Assembly (NCBI RefSeq): GCF_004661485.1
Contig: NZ_PQVH01000005.1
Span: 62,001-126,000, forward strand
Length of the DNA: 64,000 nt
From: Methylotenera oryzisoli
GTDB lineage: Bacteria; Pseudomonadota; Gammaproteobacteria; Burkholderiales; Methylophilaceae
Direction of reading: 5' to 3'
Each line of letters opens with the position of its first letter. Position 1 is the stretch's first letter. The translations under genes were made by a program, and so were the position numbers. Positions 46,699 through 55,238 of this stretch are shown in pieces. Below the pieces are notes generated by a model, which did no database searches, was not told the DNA's origin, and saw only the letters and a program-made list of their open reading frames with translations.

Positions 46699-49600
46699 TT
46701 AAGCTTCAATTTTTGACTCTTCAAAGATGCGGTATAGCGTGGGCAGTACCACTAATGTCAGTAGCGTTGAGCTAATTAGCCCACCAATCACTACAATCGC
46801 CAACGGACGCTGTATTTCTGAGCCTGGGCCGGTGGCAAACAAGAATGGCACCAATGCCAGCATCGCCACGGTGGCGGTCATCATGACCGGCCTAAATCGT
46901 TGCTGACAACCTTCAATAATCGCTTCCATCTGACCTTTGCCCTCATCACGCAATGAGCGGATATAAGATACCAGTACCACCCCATTGAGCACGGCAATAC
47001 CCCATAGTGCAATAAACCCGACAGACGCCGGTACGGATAGATATTCGCCAGTCACCAGTAGCGCAAAAATGCCGCCAATTGAGGCAAATGGCAAGATCAT
47101 AATGATCATGGTAGCAAATCGAATCGAGTTAAAGAGCAGGAATAGCAGGAAGAATATCGCGGCTACTGTCACTGGTACGATAATCATCAAGTGATTTAAC
47201 GCACGTTCCATGTTTTGGAATTGACCGCCATATTCCAGATAATAACCGTCCGGCAGTTTCACTTTGTCTGTCAGTACCGATTGCAGCTCAGCCACAAAGC
47301 CGCCTAAGTCGCGGTCTTTCACGTTAATCGCTACCACGATGCGGCGTTTACCCAACTCACGGCTAATTTGCGCAGGACCATCCTTGATTTCGATTTTAGC
47401 TAAATCTCGGAGTGCGACGCGCGAGCCGTTAGGTGAAGTGACTAAGATATTACCGATAGACTCTACATTATTCCTAAAGCTATCCGGAAACCGCACCGCT
47501 GCTGAGAATCGGCGTTGTCCTTCGTAGATGTCGGTGGCAATTTTGCCGCCTATCGCGGTTTCAATAATGTCATGAATATCTGAGGCATTAATGCCTTGGC
47601 GCGCAATGGCCTGGCGGTTTACCGTGATATTCAGATATTGCTGCCCGGATATTTTCTCTACACGTAAATCTACCGCACCAGGAATGGCACCGGCGATTTT
47701 AACAATCTCCTCAGCTTTGCTTTTGAGTTTGCCCATATCGTCGCCAAATATCTTGACTGCAACATCAGAGCGCACACCGGTGAGCAACTCATCTACCCGA
47801 TCTGAAATAGGCTGCGCCATCACGATTTGCACACCGGGCAGGCCTTCTGTCAGCACCTCGGTCATTTTGTCCGCGATGTCATCTTGCGTCCAACCCTCTG
47901 GCCACTCATTGCGCGGCTTGAGGCTGATGATAGGGGTAGATTCATTTTGCGCTTGTGGGTCTGCCGGGCTTTCACCGCGGCCGATACCTGACATGGCAGA
48001 TTTTACCCCAGGCACTTTCTCCATGATTAAGCGCATCGCTTCATTTTCCATCTTGATGGATTCTTCAAGTGAAATATTTGGCACGCGGTTAATGCCAGGC
48101 ACGATAGAGCCTTCTTTCATTTCTGGAATAAATGAGGTACCCAGCAATGGCACTACCAACAGCGCCGCAATAAATACCCCAGTTGCGCCAGCAATGGTTT
48201 TTTTATCGTTTACCAGTACCCAGTTCAACATCTTGAGGTAAGGTTTTTTGATAAATTGGATAAATTTTGTATCTTCGCCAGAGCCGCCTTTCAGAATATA
48301 CGAGCAAAGTACCGGCGATAGTGTTAACGAAATAATCAAAGACACAAACAGCGCAATAGCAATGGTGAGTGCTAATGGTGCAAACATCTTACCTTCCATG
48401 CCTTGCAAGGTCATCAACGGTAAAAACACCAAGATGATAATGCCCACACCAAACAGTACCGGTGTCGCCACCTCTGATGCAGCTTCTAACACGACCCGGA
48501 TTTTACTTTCACCTTGACGATGCCCCAGATGGTGGAAGGCGTTTTCCACCACCACTACCGAGCCATCGACCATCAGACCAATCGCAATGGCTAGGCCGCC
48601 AAGCGACATCAGGTTGGCAGAAATATCGTAATGATTCATGGCCATAAAGGTGATGAGTGGCGTCAAAATCAAGGTAGCCACCACAATCACACTAGAGCGC
48701 ACATCCCCCAAGAACAGGAACAGAATCAACACCACTAAAATAATGCCTTCCACCAGCACCTTGCTGACGGTAAACAGTGCAGCATCCACCAGTTCGCTAC
48801 GGTCATAGTAAGGCACAATCTGCAAACCATGTGGCAGCATGCCTTTGGCGTTAATTTCTTCTACACGTTCCTTAACGCGGCTGACTACTTCTTTGGCGTT
48901 TCCGCCACGCATCATAATCACAATGCCGCCTACAGATTCGGTGTAGCCATTTTTCATCACAGCACCCACGCGTACCTCATGGCCTAATTTCACTTCTGCC
49001 ACATCGCGCATAAATACCGGCACACCGCTCTGCTCTTTTAGTACGATATTGCGAATGTCGTCTAAGCTTTCGATTAAACCCACGCCGCGAATCAGATACT
49101 GCTCTGCAAATTGCGGCAACACGCCGCCGCCGCTGTTTGCGTTATTTTTGGCTAAGGCGGAGTAGATGTCCTGTAGTTTCAGGCCATAGTGGTTCATCCT
49201 GTCTGGATTAACCAATGCTTGGTACTGCTTGACATACCCACCCTGAGAGTTGATTTCTGCCACCCCAGGAATGCCGCGTAGCAATGGGCGCACGATCCAG
49301 TCCTGAATCGAGCGTCTTTCCGTCAGTTCTTCTACACTTAGTTCGGTTTCGCCATCCGCCGGGTTATCCAGCGTGTACTGGTAAATTTCGCCCAAGCCTG
49401 TGGCCACTGGCCCTAAAATGGGGGTAACGCCTTGCGGCATTTTATCCATCACCTCCATTAGTCGCTCCATCACCAGCTGACGTGCGAAATAAACATCAGT
49501 ATTGTCCGTAAATACCAAGGTAATCAACGATAAGCCATTGCGGTTGAGAGAGCGCATCTCGGTGAGGCCCGGTAAGCCTGTCATGCCAATTTCTAACGGC

Positions 49601-49800
49601 ACGGTGATAAAGCGCTCCACTTCTTCCGGTGACTTGCCGGTGGCTTGGGTGGCAATTTGTACTTGTACGTTGGTTACATCCGGAAATGCATCCACGGATA
49701 GCTTTTGTAATGCAAACACACCGGCCATCATCAGCGCGACGGCGATGACCAGCACGATAAGGCGCTGCTTGAGCGCCGAGCGAATCAGAGATTCAATCAT
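46699..49800 (-). CDS. czcA: CzcA-family heavy-metal RND efflux pump
   Basis: Inner-membrane RND pump of 1,033 residues, complete with 12 membrane helices. The TM4 signature reads A-I-G-L-M-V-D-G-S-V-V-V-V-E-N, lacking the DFG of true CzcA and the A-M-V-D-A-A of CusA, so it belongs to an HME3-type branch for which the metal is less certain; divalent cations are likely. The CusA methionines are not conserved (G-S-I-V-P-G in place of L-L-Y-M-P). It forms an operon with the adaptor and outer-membrane genes upstream and a PII-like gene downstream. It differs from the partial pump at the window start. Confidence 0.92.
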   Translation of the reverse strand: MIESLIRSALKQRLIVLVIAVALMMAGVFALQKLSVDAFPDVTNVQVQIATQATGKSPEEVERFITVPLEIGMTGLPGLTEMRSLNRNGLSLITLVFTDNTDVYFARQLVMERLMEVMDKMPQGVTPILGPVATGLGEIYQYTLDNPADGETELSVEELTERRSIQDWIVRPLLRGIPGVAEINSQGGYVKQYQALVNPDRMNHYGLKLQDIYSALAKNNANSGGGVLPQFAEQYLIRGVGLIESLDDIRNIVLKEQSGVPVFMRDVAEVKLGHEVRVGAVMKNGYTESVGGIVIMMRGGNAKEVVSRVKERVEEINAKGMLPHGLQIVPYYDRSELVDAALFTVSKVLVEGIILVVLILFLFLGDVRSSVIVVATLILTPLITFMAMNHYDISANLMSLGGLAIAIGLMVDGSVVVVENAFHHLGHRQGESKIRVVLEAASEVATPVLFGVGIIILVFLPLMTLQGMEGKMFAPLALTIAIALFVSLIISLTLSPVLCSYILKGGSGEDTKFIQFIKKPYLKMLNWVLVNDKKTIAGATGVFIAALLVVPLLGTSFIPEMKEGSIVPGINRVPNISLEESIKMENEAMRLIMEKVPGVKSAMSGIGRGESPADPQAQNESTPIISLKPRNEWPEGWTQDDIADKMTEVLTEGLPGVQIVMAQPISDRVDELLTGVRSDVAVKIFGDDMGKLKSKAEEIVKIAGAIPGAVDLRVEKISGQQYLNITVNRQAIARQGINASDIHDIIETAIGGKIATDIYEGQRRFSAAVRFPDSFRNNVESIGNILVTSPNGSRVALRDLAKIEIKDGPAQISRELGKRRIVVAINVKDRDLGGFVAELQSVLTDKVKLPDGYYLEYGGQFQNMERALNHLMIIVPVTVAAIFFLLFLLFNSIRFATMIIMILPFASIGGIFALLVTGEYLSVPASVGFIALWGIAVLNGVVLVSYIRSLRDEGKGQMEAIIEGCQQRFRPVMMTATVAMLALVPFLFATGPGSEIQRPLAIVVIGGLISSTLLTLVVLPTLYRIFEESKIEA

Positions 49801-49803
49801 GCC

Positions 49804-50979
49804 TTACTCCAATTCTTTAATTTTACGTTCGTTATTCACATGGAACGCGCCGTCGTTGACGACCACTTCGCCTTCAGATATGCCATTGGTGATGGTCACC
49901 ATGTCCATGTACTCTGGCCCTAGCTCCACTTCGCGCAGGCGGAATTTATTTGGCGCTAGCTGCACGTAAACATAGGTTTTGTCGTTTTCGCGTACGATGC
50001 TCTGTAGTGGCAAGGCTACTTTGGATGTTGGGCTAGATTTAATCATCATGGAGACCAGCATATCCGGCTTGATTTCATGATCAGAGTTATCAATGTCACA
50101 ACGCACGGTCACTGTTCTTGTTTCCGGGTTGACTACGTCACCTTCGTAAATCAGTTTTGCGGTGTATTGCTTGTTATGTAAGGCTGGAATCTCTACCAAT
50201 ACTTCTTCACCAATTTGAATCAGATCGATTTGCTGCTCAGGCACTTCTGCTACTACCCATACATGCGATAGATCGGCAATGATAAACAGCTCTTCGGCTG
50301 GTTGGACCACTTGTCCGAGGTTAACCTTACGGCTAATCACGTTACCGCTGATGCGTGACACTACATTGCTGTAAGAATGAATCTGGCCAGATTTAGAGAG
50401 TTTATCTATGGCCGACTCACTCATGCCCAGTACTATCAATTGGTCGCGTGCAGCGTTTAAATCTGCCTGTGCTGCGCTTAACTCTGCCTCTCTGCGTTGC
50501 AGTTCAGCAGAGCCGATCACATCCGCTTCTTGCAGTAGTTTGGCGCGGTTCACCGCTTTGGTTTGCAGGCCAATTTGTTGCGCGGCTTTAATATAAACCA
50601 GCTGGCTTTGCGCTAACTCAGTGCTGTTTAAAGTGGCTAGTACTTGTCCGTTATTGACTTTTTGGCCTAAGGTGGCTTCAATGTCTTTCACGCGGCCTGT
50701 CACTGAGGCGCCAATTCTCGCCATGCGCTGCTCGTCAACCTGTATAGTGCCAGGCAGGCGCATGGTATCGCGCATCTCAATTTTACCTGTGGTATGTAAG
50801 GTCACTTGCTTGGCGAGCTGATTGGTAATTTCAACGATATCTACATCTTTGGTTTTTGCTTTAGCTGGAGCGACCTCTTCTTTTGAGGAACAGCCGGTTA
50901 ACATGATGCCAACCATGCAAAAAGCCAGCAGCAGGTTTTTGCTAAAGAAGTGATGGGTAGTAATGGGTTGAGCAGTCAT
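49804..50979 (-). CDS. czcB: CzcB-type RND periplasmic adaptor
   Basis: Periplasmic adaptor of the tripartite exporter, 391 residues. The N-terminus has a lipobox-like L-T-G-C-S-S near residue 28, so it is probably a lipoprotein. It has the barrel-sandwich halves (L-G-Q-K-V-N-N-G-Q-V-L-A near 100 and V-N-L-G-Q-V-V-Q-P near 218), an alpha-hairpin (110-200) and a beta-barrel with V-R-C-D. It lacks the CusB N-terminal Met-rich segment, in line with a divalent metal substrate. The start overlaps the last base of czcC, and czcA follows 3 bp after its stop. Confidence 0.9.
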   Translation of the reverse strand: MTAQPITTHHFFSKNLLLAFCMVGIMLTGCSSKEEVAPAKAKTKDVDIVEITNQLAKQVTLHTTGKIEMRDTMRLPGTIQVDEQRMARIGASVTGRVKDIEATLGQKVNNGQVLATLNSTELAQSQLVYIKAAQQIGLQTKAVNRAKLLQEADVIGSAELQRREAELSAAQADLNAARDQLIVLGMSESAIDKLSKSGQIHSYSNVVSRISGNVISRKVNLGQVVQPAEELFIIADLSHVWVVAEVPEQQIDLIQIGEEVLVEIPALHNKQYTAKLIYEGDVVNPETRTVTVRCDIDNSDHEIKPDMLVSMMIKSSPTSKVALPLQSIVRENDKTYVYVQLAPNKFRLREVELGPEYMDMVTITNGISEGEVVVNDGAFHVNNERKIKELE

Positions 50980-52259
50980 TATGGTTTAACCTCCAAAAGT
51001 TCATAACCAAGCAAACGTTCTATTGTTAGCATGGCGTTTATATATTCGTAGCGTGCAGATAAGTAGTCTTTTTTCACTGCGCGTTTAGTACGTTGTGCAT
51101 CTAGATAATCCAGAATGCCGCGCTCGCCAAAGCGATAAGCGGCTTCAGCAACTTTAAGTACAGATTCGGCCTGCTCAAGCAGGCCATCTTCAAAAGCGGA
51201 CACTTGCTGCTGCGCGATGAGGTAGCGCTGATACGCTGACTCTATATCCCGTTGAATGGTGAGTTCGCGGTCACTCAGTACCGCTTGCGCCTCTCTCAGC
51301 TCTGCTGCTGCGTGCGCAATCGGGCCGCTGCGTTTGTCCCAAACTGGGATAGGAATCGCCACCCCGATGCGGAATTGGCGTAAATCAGGATCCTGCTCGA
51401 CCCCAGCTTTCAGGCTTAGCCCCGGATTACGTAGCGCATCCTGTAAGCGTAAATTGGCTTCAGAAGTTTTGATGGCAGCACGAATTTGTTTGAGCTGCGG
51501 TGAGTCGCTCATTTGTTCACGCAAAGTATCAATTTGCGGCAGGCTGCTTGCAATCGGGAGTTCGCCGGTCAAGCTGTAGTCTTCAGGAATGGCGGCGCTG
51601 ACTAAGCCTCTTAGATAAGCTTTACCTTCCACCACACGTGTTTTGGCCGACTGATAGTCACGTTCTGCAGCCAGCGCTTCTGTGTTGGCTTTAATCAGTT
51701 CATATTTGGGGGATTCTCCTACTTCAACCCGTAGTTTCACACGGTCACGAATGTCTTTTAATAATTTATAGTCCGCTTCGGTCAGGCTAAGAAAAGCCTC
51801 GCGTTGCAATACATCATAAAAAGCACTTTTAACGCGCGTGATTAGCTCGCGTTTGGTTACTTCAGTGCTAAGTGATGCGACCGCGATGTTGTGTTCTGCC
51901 ACATTGATTTTGGCATTGCGCACACTAGGGTAGTCCAAGGGTTGAGATATTCCGACGACCCAATTTCCGCTGGAGCCTTGTCCGCCCGGGGTTCTGTAAC
52001 GCGTAGGTCCGCCAAGCAGTTCAATTTCCGGGTTTGCATAGGTTTTAGCAGTGATGACTGACGCCGAAGCTGCATCTTCGCGCGCTTTGTAAATATTAAG
52101 CAGTGGGTTTTGTTCCGCAGCAATGCTAATGATTTGACTAATGGAGTAATTGGGTGCGGCTGTTGCTGTGAAGCTGGCAACCATACCTCCCAATAAAATA
52201 AATGTTAAAGCTATCGTTCGGGGCGACGTTGCCCCTGAATTTGCACCAAATGCAGGCAT
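50979..52259 (-). CDS. czcC: CzcC-type outer-membrane efflux channel (TolC family)
   Basis: Outer-membrane channel of the czc-type exporter, 426 residues, with an N-terminal signal peptide (cleavage near A-T-A-A-P) and two TolC-type repeats. A-E-Q-N-P-L-L near residue 50, V-G-E-S-P-K-Y-E-L near 182 and G-I-L-D-Y-L-D-A-Q-R near 390 are the usual conserved points. It shares only low similarity with CusC in this window. It is the first gene of the czcCBA-PII operon, preceded by a small ORF at 52402-52800. Confidence 0.9.
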   Translation of the reverse strand: MPAFGANSGATSPRTIALTFILLGGMVASFTATAAPNYSISQIISIAAEQNPLLNIYKAREDAASASVITAKTYANPEIELLGGPTRYRTPGGQGSSGNWVVGISQPLDYPSVRNAKINVAEHNIAVASLSTEVTKRELITRVKSAFYDVLQREAFLSLTEADYKLLKDIRDRVKLRVEVGESPKYELIKANTEALAAERDYQSAKTRVVEGKAYLRGLVSAAIPEDYSLTGELPIASSLPQIDTLREQMSDSPQLKQIRAAIKTSEANLRLQDALRNPGLSLKAGVEQDPDLRQFRIGVAIPIPVWDKRSGPIAHAAAELREAQAVLSDRELTIQRDIESAYQRYLIAQQQVSAFEDGLLEQAESVLKVAEAAYRFGERGILDYLDAQRTKRAVKKDYLSARYEYINAMLTIERLLGYELLEVKP

Positions 52260-52401
52260 GAATTCTTTTCCTTTGTGATGGAAGTAAGCGCAACAATCAG
52301 CGCAAGCCTGCTGTAGGCCATATACAGCCTATCGCTTTATGCGCTAGTTGAGCGTGAGGGTTCTGTGCAAATGCCAATCTCAAATGATTGGCAAGCAAGA
52401 G

Positions 52402-52800
52402 TTAAGCCAAAGAGTGGCTTTGGAGGGGGGGTCTTAGATACAGGAGCAATGTAGGCTCCTGATAACTTGCATAATCATGGTGCAGCATGATGTACGTGCT
52501 ATACATGTAGGTGGAGCGAGGAATGATGTCGACAATAGTGTCGCTTAAGTCGCGGTTGCTATCTTTATCGGGTTGTGTTGCTGAAAGCTGCGCTTTTTCA
52601 ATGACTTTATTTTCGTATAAATCCATATTCAACTGCGTAATCGCAGCAAGCGCCGTCAATATTCCGATAATCGAAATCAGCCGTGCGATTGATTTTATTG
52701 ATAGCAATTTATAGAGCATTGAATATAGCGTTGATTTGGAAGCGTACTTTAAGTAATTGGAAATGCTAATAATCGGTAATACAGTTTGTCTATTGTCCAT
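52402..52800 (-). CDS. Small hypothetical protein upstream of czcC
   Basis: An open frame of 132 codons on the same strand as czcCBA, ending 142 bp before czcC. The protein has one hydrophobic segment (about 38-56) and a hydrophilic rest; starting at the inner ATG (52719) this segment would be a signal peptide. The C-terminus ends L-Y-L-R-P-P-L-Q-S-H, similar in style to the Pro-Pro tail of the small protein that heads the cus cluster (8801). I do not recognise a family. A metal-related small periplasmic protein, like CzcI, is possible. The ribosome sites of both starts are weak, so a chance ORF cannot be excluded. Confidence 0.45.
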   Translation of the reverse strand: MDNRQTVLPIISISNYLKYASKSTLYSMLYKLLSIKSIARLISIIGILTALAAITQLNMDLYENKVIEKAQLSATQPDKDSNRDLSDTIVDIIPRSTYMYSTYIMLHHDYASYQEPTLLLYLRPPLQSHSLA

Positions 52801-52920
52801 TGCGGATAGGATTTAGTCAAATTTGAAATGATTATACAAGTTACTCGAGTTCTATCTATCAATATGCTTCCTAATGTATTGATGCCTGCTGCAGCTGGTT
52901 TGCGTACCCAGACAAACTAA

Positions 52921-53045
52921 CAGAGCAATGCAAGTGAAGCGCCAATGATGATGGATAACCATTGTTTCATGCCCATGGAACGTGTCCTGCACGTCGTGTC
53001 CTTGACATTAGACTTTACCATAAGCGTATCACTCGCATTGCTCTG
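52921..53045. repeat. Structured repeat element, copy 1
   Basis: About 125 bp. Outer arms (CAGAGCAATGCAAGTGA at 52921-52937; TCACTCGCATTGCTCTG at 53029-53045) pair with one mismatch. The core beginning ATGATGATGGATAACCATTG at 52945 and ending CATTAGACTTT at 53006-53016 is nearly identical to copy 2 at 55068-55199. An inner stem ACGTG/CACGT (52980-52984, 52990-52994) differs in sequence from copy 2 but still pairs. Confidence 0.8.
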
Positions 53046-53060
53046 CCAGCTTGTGCTTAA

Positions 53061-53161
53061 AACCGCGCGACTCCCAAATCAGCTTAGGCGGGGTCTCGCC
53101 ACAAACTCATCTGTCTCACCATTCTCCGCGGTTGTTTTTATCCAGATGCTATGGTGAGACA
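53061..53161. repeat. Interleaved inverted repeats
   Basis: AACCGCG (53061-53067) pairs with CGCGGTT (53127-53133), and TGTCTCACCAT (53112-53122) with ATGGTGAGACA (53151-53161). The two pairings interleave, so they could be alternative folds or a pseudoknot. Position is upstream of the czc operon. Confidence 0.55.
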
Positions 53162-53246
53162 ATGCGTTTGTTGCGATGGTTCCGTGATTTATAGAAGATG
53201 ACTAAATCTGCTCACCCTTGCTTCAAATTGGCCTGCAGACAAGGGG

Positions 53247-54674
53247 TTACTGGTGTCTTGTCATTAATAGCGCATGGTAGTTATTGCTACCAATGATGGC
53301 AGCCTGCTCTTTTGCTGCTAGCTGCGGGGCGAGTTTTTTGCTGGTAATCAGCAGTTTATCTGGCTGTTGCAGTAATGTAATGACAGCGTTGTAATCATCG
53401 ACTACATGAACATTTCCCTTAGTATAGTAGCTCACGGAGAATTCATCAGAACTATAAGCATACAGCGGAAGGTTTGGATAGTCGCTTTGTGCCTGCTGTA
53501 TCAGCTTGCGAGCTGATCTGTTTTCAGCCTGTTGCGGAATCCATATCAGGCTAGCCACTGTGGCCAAAATGAGCCAGGCTGCGATCAGCACTTGCATCGC
53601 TTTTTTAAAGCGGCTACTTAATGTTGGCCAAAAATTGGCAGTTAATAGCGCAAAAGCTGGCAAAGCCGTTAAGGTATATGTCCATATGATATTGCGCGAG
53701 AGCGTAAAAAACAGCAATGGCGCTAGCACCCATGCCCATAGCCATTTCGTTTGTGTGTCTAGGCTGGCGTTGATGAGCGGCTTATCTTTAACGATACCGT
53801 GAATAAATATCGGCAACCAGATGGCAATAGATACTGCCCAATACACCCAGACCATGCCTATCGCCTGGCGGTGAGCTATGCCATACATGTCTCCTTTCCA
53901 GCCAGGCTCTAAAAAGCGCTGAAAATGTTCACCAATAATGAAATATTTCAGAAAGCCGGGGTAATAAATTTCTGCTGGAATATACCAGGCCAAGACTAAG
54001 CCAATAAAGAGCAAAATGCCCGGCCAAAACCATATTTTTTTGATGTGTTGATAGATGATTGCACGCGACGAGCAGGCCCAAAATAACAAAACTGGTAACC
54101 CAATCAGCACCCAGGTAGCCAGCCCCTTAGCAATGGCGCCTATGCCCAGTACTGCCCATAAGCCATATTGATCCAGCGTTGATGGCTCAGCACATGTCTG
54201 CAGTCGCCATAAAAGGACCATGGCCCAGGTAACGACGGCAAGTTGGGTCGCATCGGTCATCACCGCGCCAGCGCTGATAAAACCGATCGGCGCAGTTAGC
54301 ATTACAAAAGAGGCCAATAGCCATTGCTGACGTGTCATCTTAAGGCTTTGCGCGCCATATAAAAGCGCCAGGCATGATAGCAGCACCAGTAGTAAGGAAG
54401 GTAACCGGAGCGCAAACTCGTTGTGACCAAATGCCAGCCAGCTGGAGGCTGCAAACCATGTGGCTAGCGGTGGTTTAGCGAAAAAAGGCTGGCTTGCCGA
54501 CATGTGAGGCATCAACCAGTAGTGGCCGGTTGCGGTCACGCGCGCTAGCTCGCCATAGCGTGCTTCAGTGGTGTCGAGTAAGGGCATGCTCGTCATCAAT
54601 ATGATGCGTAGCGTAATGACAAATAAAATTAATGCAGTGAAATAGAGAAAAGCTTTTGTTTGAGTGCGCGACAT
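53247..54674 (-). CDS. ArnT-like lipid-linked glycosyltransferase (GT-C fold)
   Basis: Polytopic inner-membrane protein of 475 residues with about ten hydrophobic helices and a periplasmic C-terminal domain, in the ArnT/PMT (GT39/GT83) family. The first loop contains D-T-T-E-A-R-Y-G-E-L-A-R near residue 34, the catalytic acidic motif, and F-F-A-K-P-P-L-A-T-W near 64, both diagnostic of the family. ArnT adds 4-amino-4-deoxy-L-arabinose to lipid A, but no arnBCAD genes are in this window, so the sugar could differ. It stands alone, flanked by structured repeats on both sides. The family is sure, the donor sugar is not. Confidence 0.87.
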   Translation of the reverse strand: MSRTQTKAFLYFTALILFVITLRIILMTSMPLLDTTEARYGELARVTATGHYWLMPHMSASQPFFAKPPLATWFAASSWLAFGHNEFALRLPSLLLVLLSCLALLYGAQSLKMTRQQWLLASFVMLTAPIGFISAGAVMTDATQLAVVTWAMVLLWRLQTCAEPSTLDQYGLWAVLGIGAIAKGLATWVLIGLPVLLFWACSSRAIIYQHIKKIWFWPGILLFIGLVLAWYIPAEIYYPGFLKYFIIGEHFQRFLEPGWKGDMYGIAHRQAIGMVWVYWAVSIAIWLPIFIHGIVKDKPLINASLDTQTKWLWAWVLAPLLFFTLSRNIIWTYTLTALPAFALLTANFWPTLSSRFKKAMQVLIAAWLILATVASLIWIPQQAENRSARKLIQQAQSDYPNLPLYAYSSDEFSVSYYTKGNVHVVDDYNAVITLLQQPDKLLITSKKLAPQLAAKEQAAIIGSNNYHALLMTRHQ

Positions 54675-55238
54675 GCTGTTTTTAACCTACGCCTTTATTG
54701 GCTTAATCGAGATAATAAGGCAAAAGCCATGCCATTGTCAGGTTGATGCGATACTGTTTGATATTAATCAATGTGTTATTGGAACACTGGTTGGCTATCG
54801 AATAGTATGAACGCCTAAATTAATACATATTTTGCAGGATTTATACAAGTGAGGTTGACGTATAGTCTGCAATAAAGGTGGTATGGATATTGAGCTTTAG
54901 TCGAGAAAATTCATTTTAATTCGGCAGAGCATGTCACTAAAGAGTCGTTTTCATGGCATGCGTAACTAATGAATCAATAATGAGCTGCAGCCAAGATGAG
55001 ACGGTTACTGGTGATGTAAACCCTTAGGAGTTCTCACACTTCAATCACGCCTAAATCACAAGGTAACAGAGGTGTGTGGAAGATGCGCTCATGATGATGG
55101 ATAACCATTGCTTCGTGCCCGTGGGGCGAGCGATGCTTTAATCGCAGGCAGTACCTTGGCATTAGACTTTTATCACAAGCGCATCTTTTACACACCTCTT
55201 ATCCCTAAGGCTAGTCTGTATGACCAACTAGATATAAC
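54675..55238. other. Intergenic region upstream of the ArnT-like gene
   Basis: About 560 bp without a gene. The half nearest the amyloid locus has structured repeat copy 2 (55068-55199), outside which CCTTAGG (55022-55028) and CCTAAGG (55204-55210) could extend the stem. The other half is AT-rich and may have the ArnT promoter. Confidence 0.5.
55068..55199. repeat. Structured repeat element, copy 2
   Basis: 132 bp. The 22-base outer arms (AGAGGTGTGTGGAAGATGCGCT at 55068-55089 and its complement at 55178-55199) match at 20 of 22 positions and are unrelated to the arms of copy 1. The core from 55091 is nearly identical to copy 1, and an inner stem GCGAT/ATCGC (55130-55134, 55141-55145) replaces the one there. 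Same orientation as copy 1. Confidence 0.8.

Larger units (their letters stand above)
52801..53246. other. Intergenic region rich in inverted repeats
   Basis: No convincing gene; a 70-codon frame at 52945-53157 lies within the repeats and is likely spurious. It has structured repeat copy 1 (52921-53045) and two interleaved inverted repeats (53061-53161). Confidence 0.55.

Noticed and set aside
52945-53157. 70-codon open frame inside structured repeat copy 1
   Set aside because: The frame is not kept in copy 2, and the DNA is better explained by paired stems than by coding.
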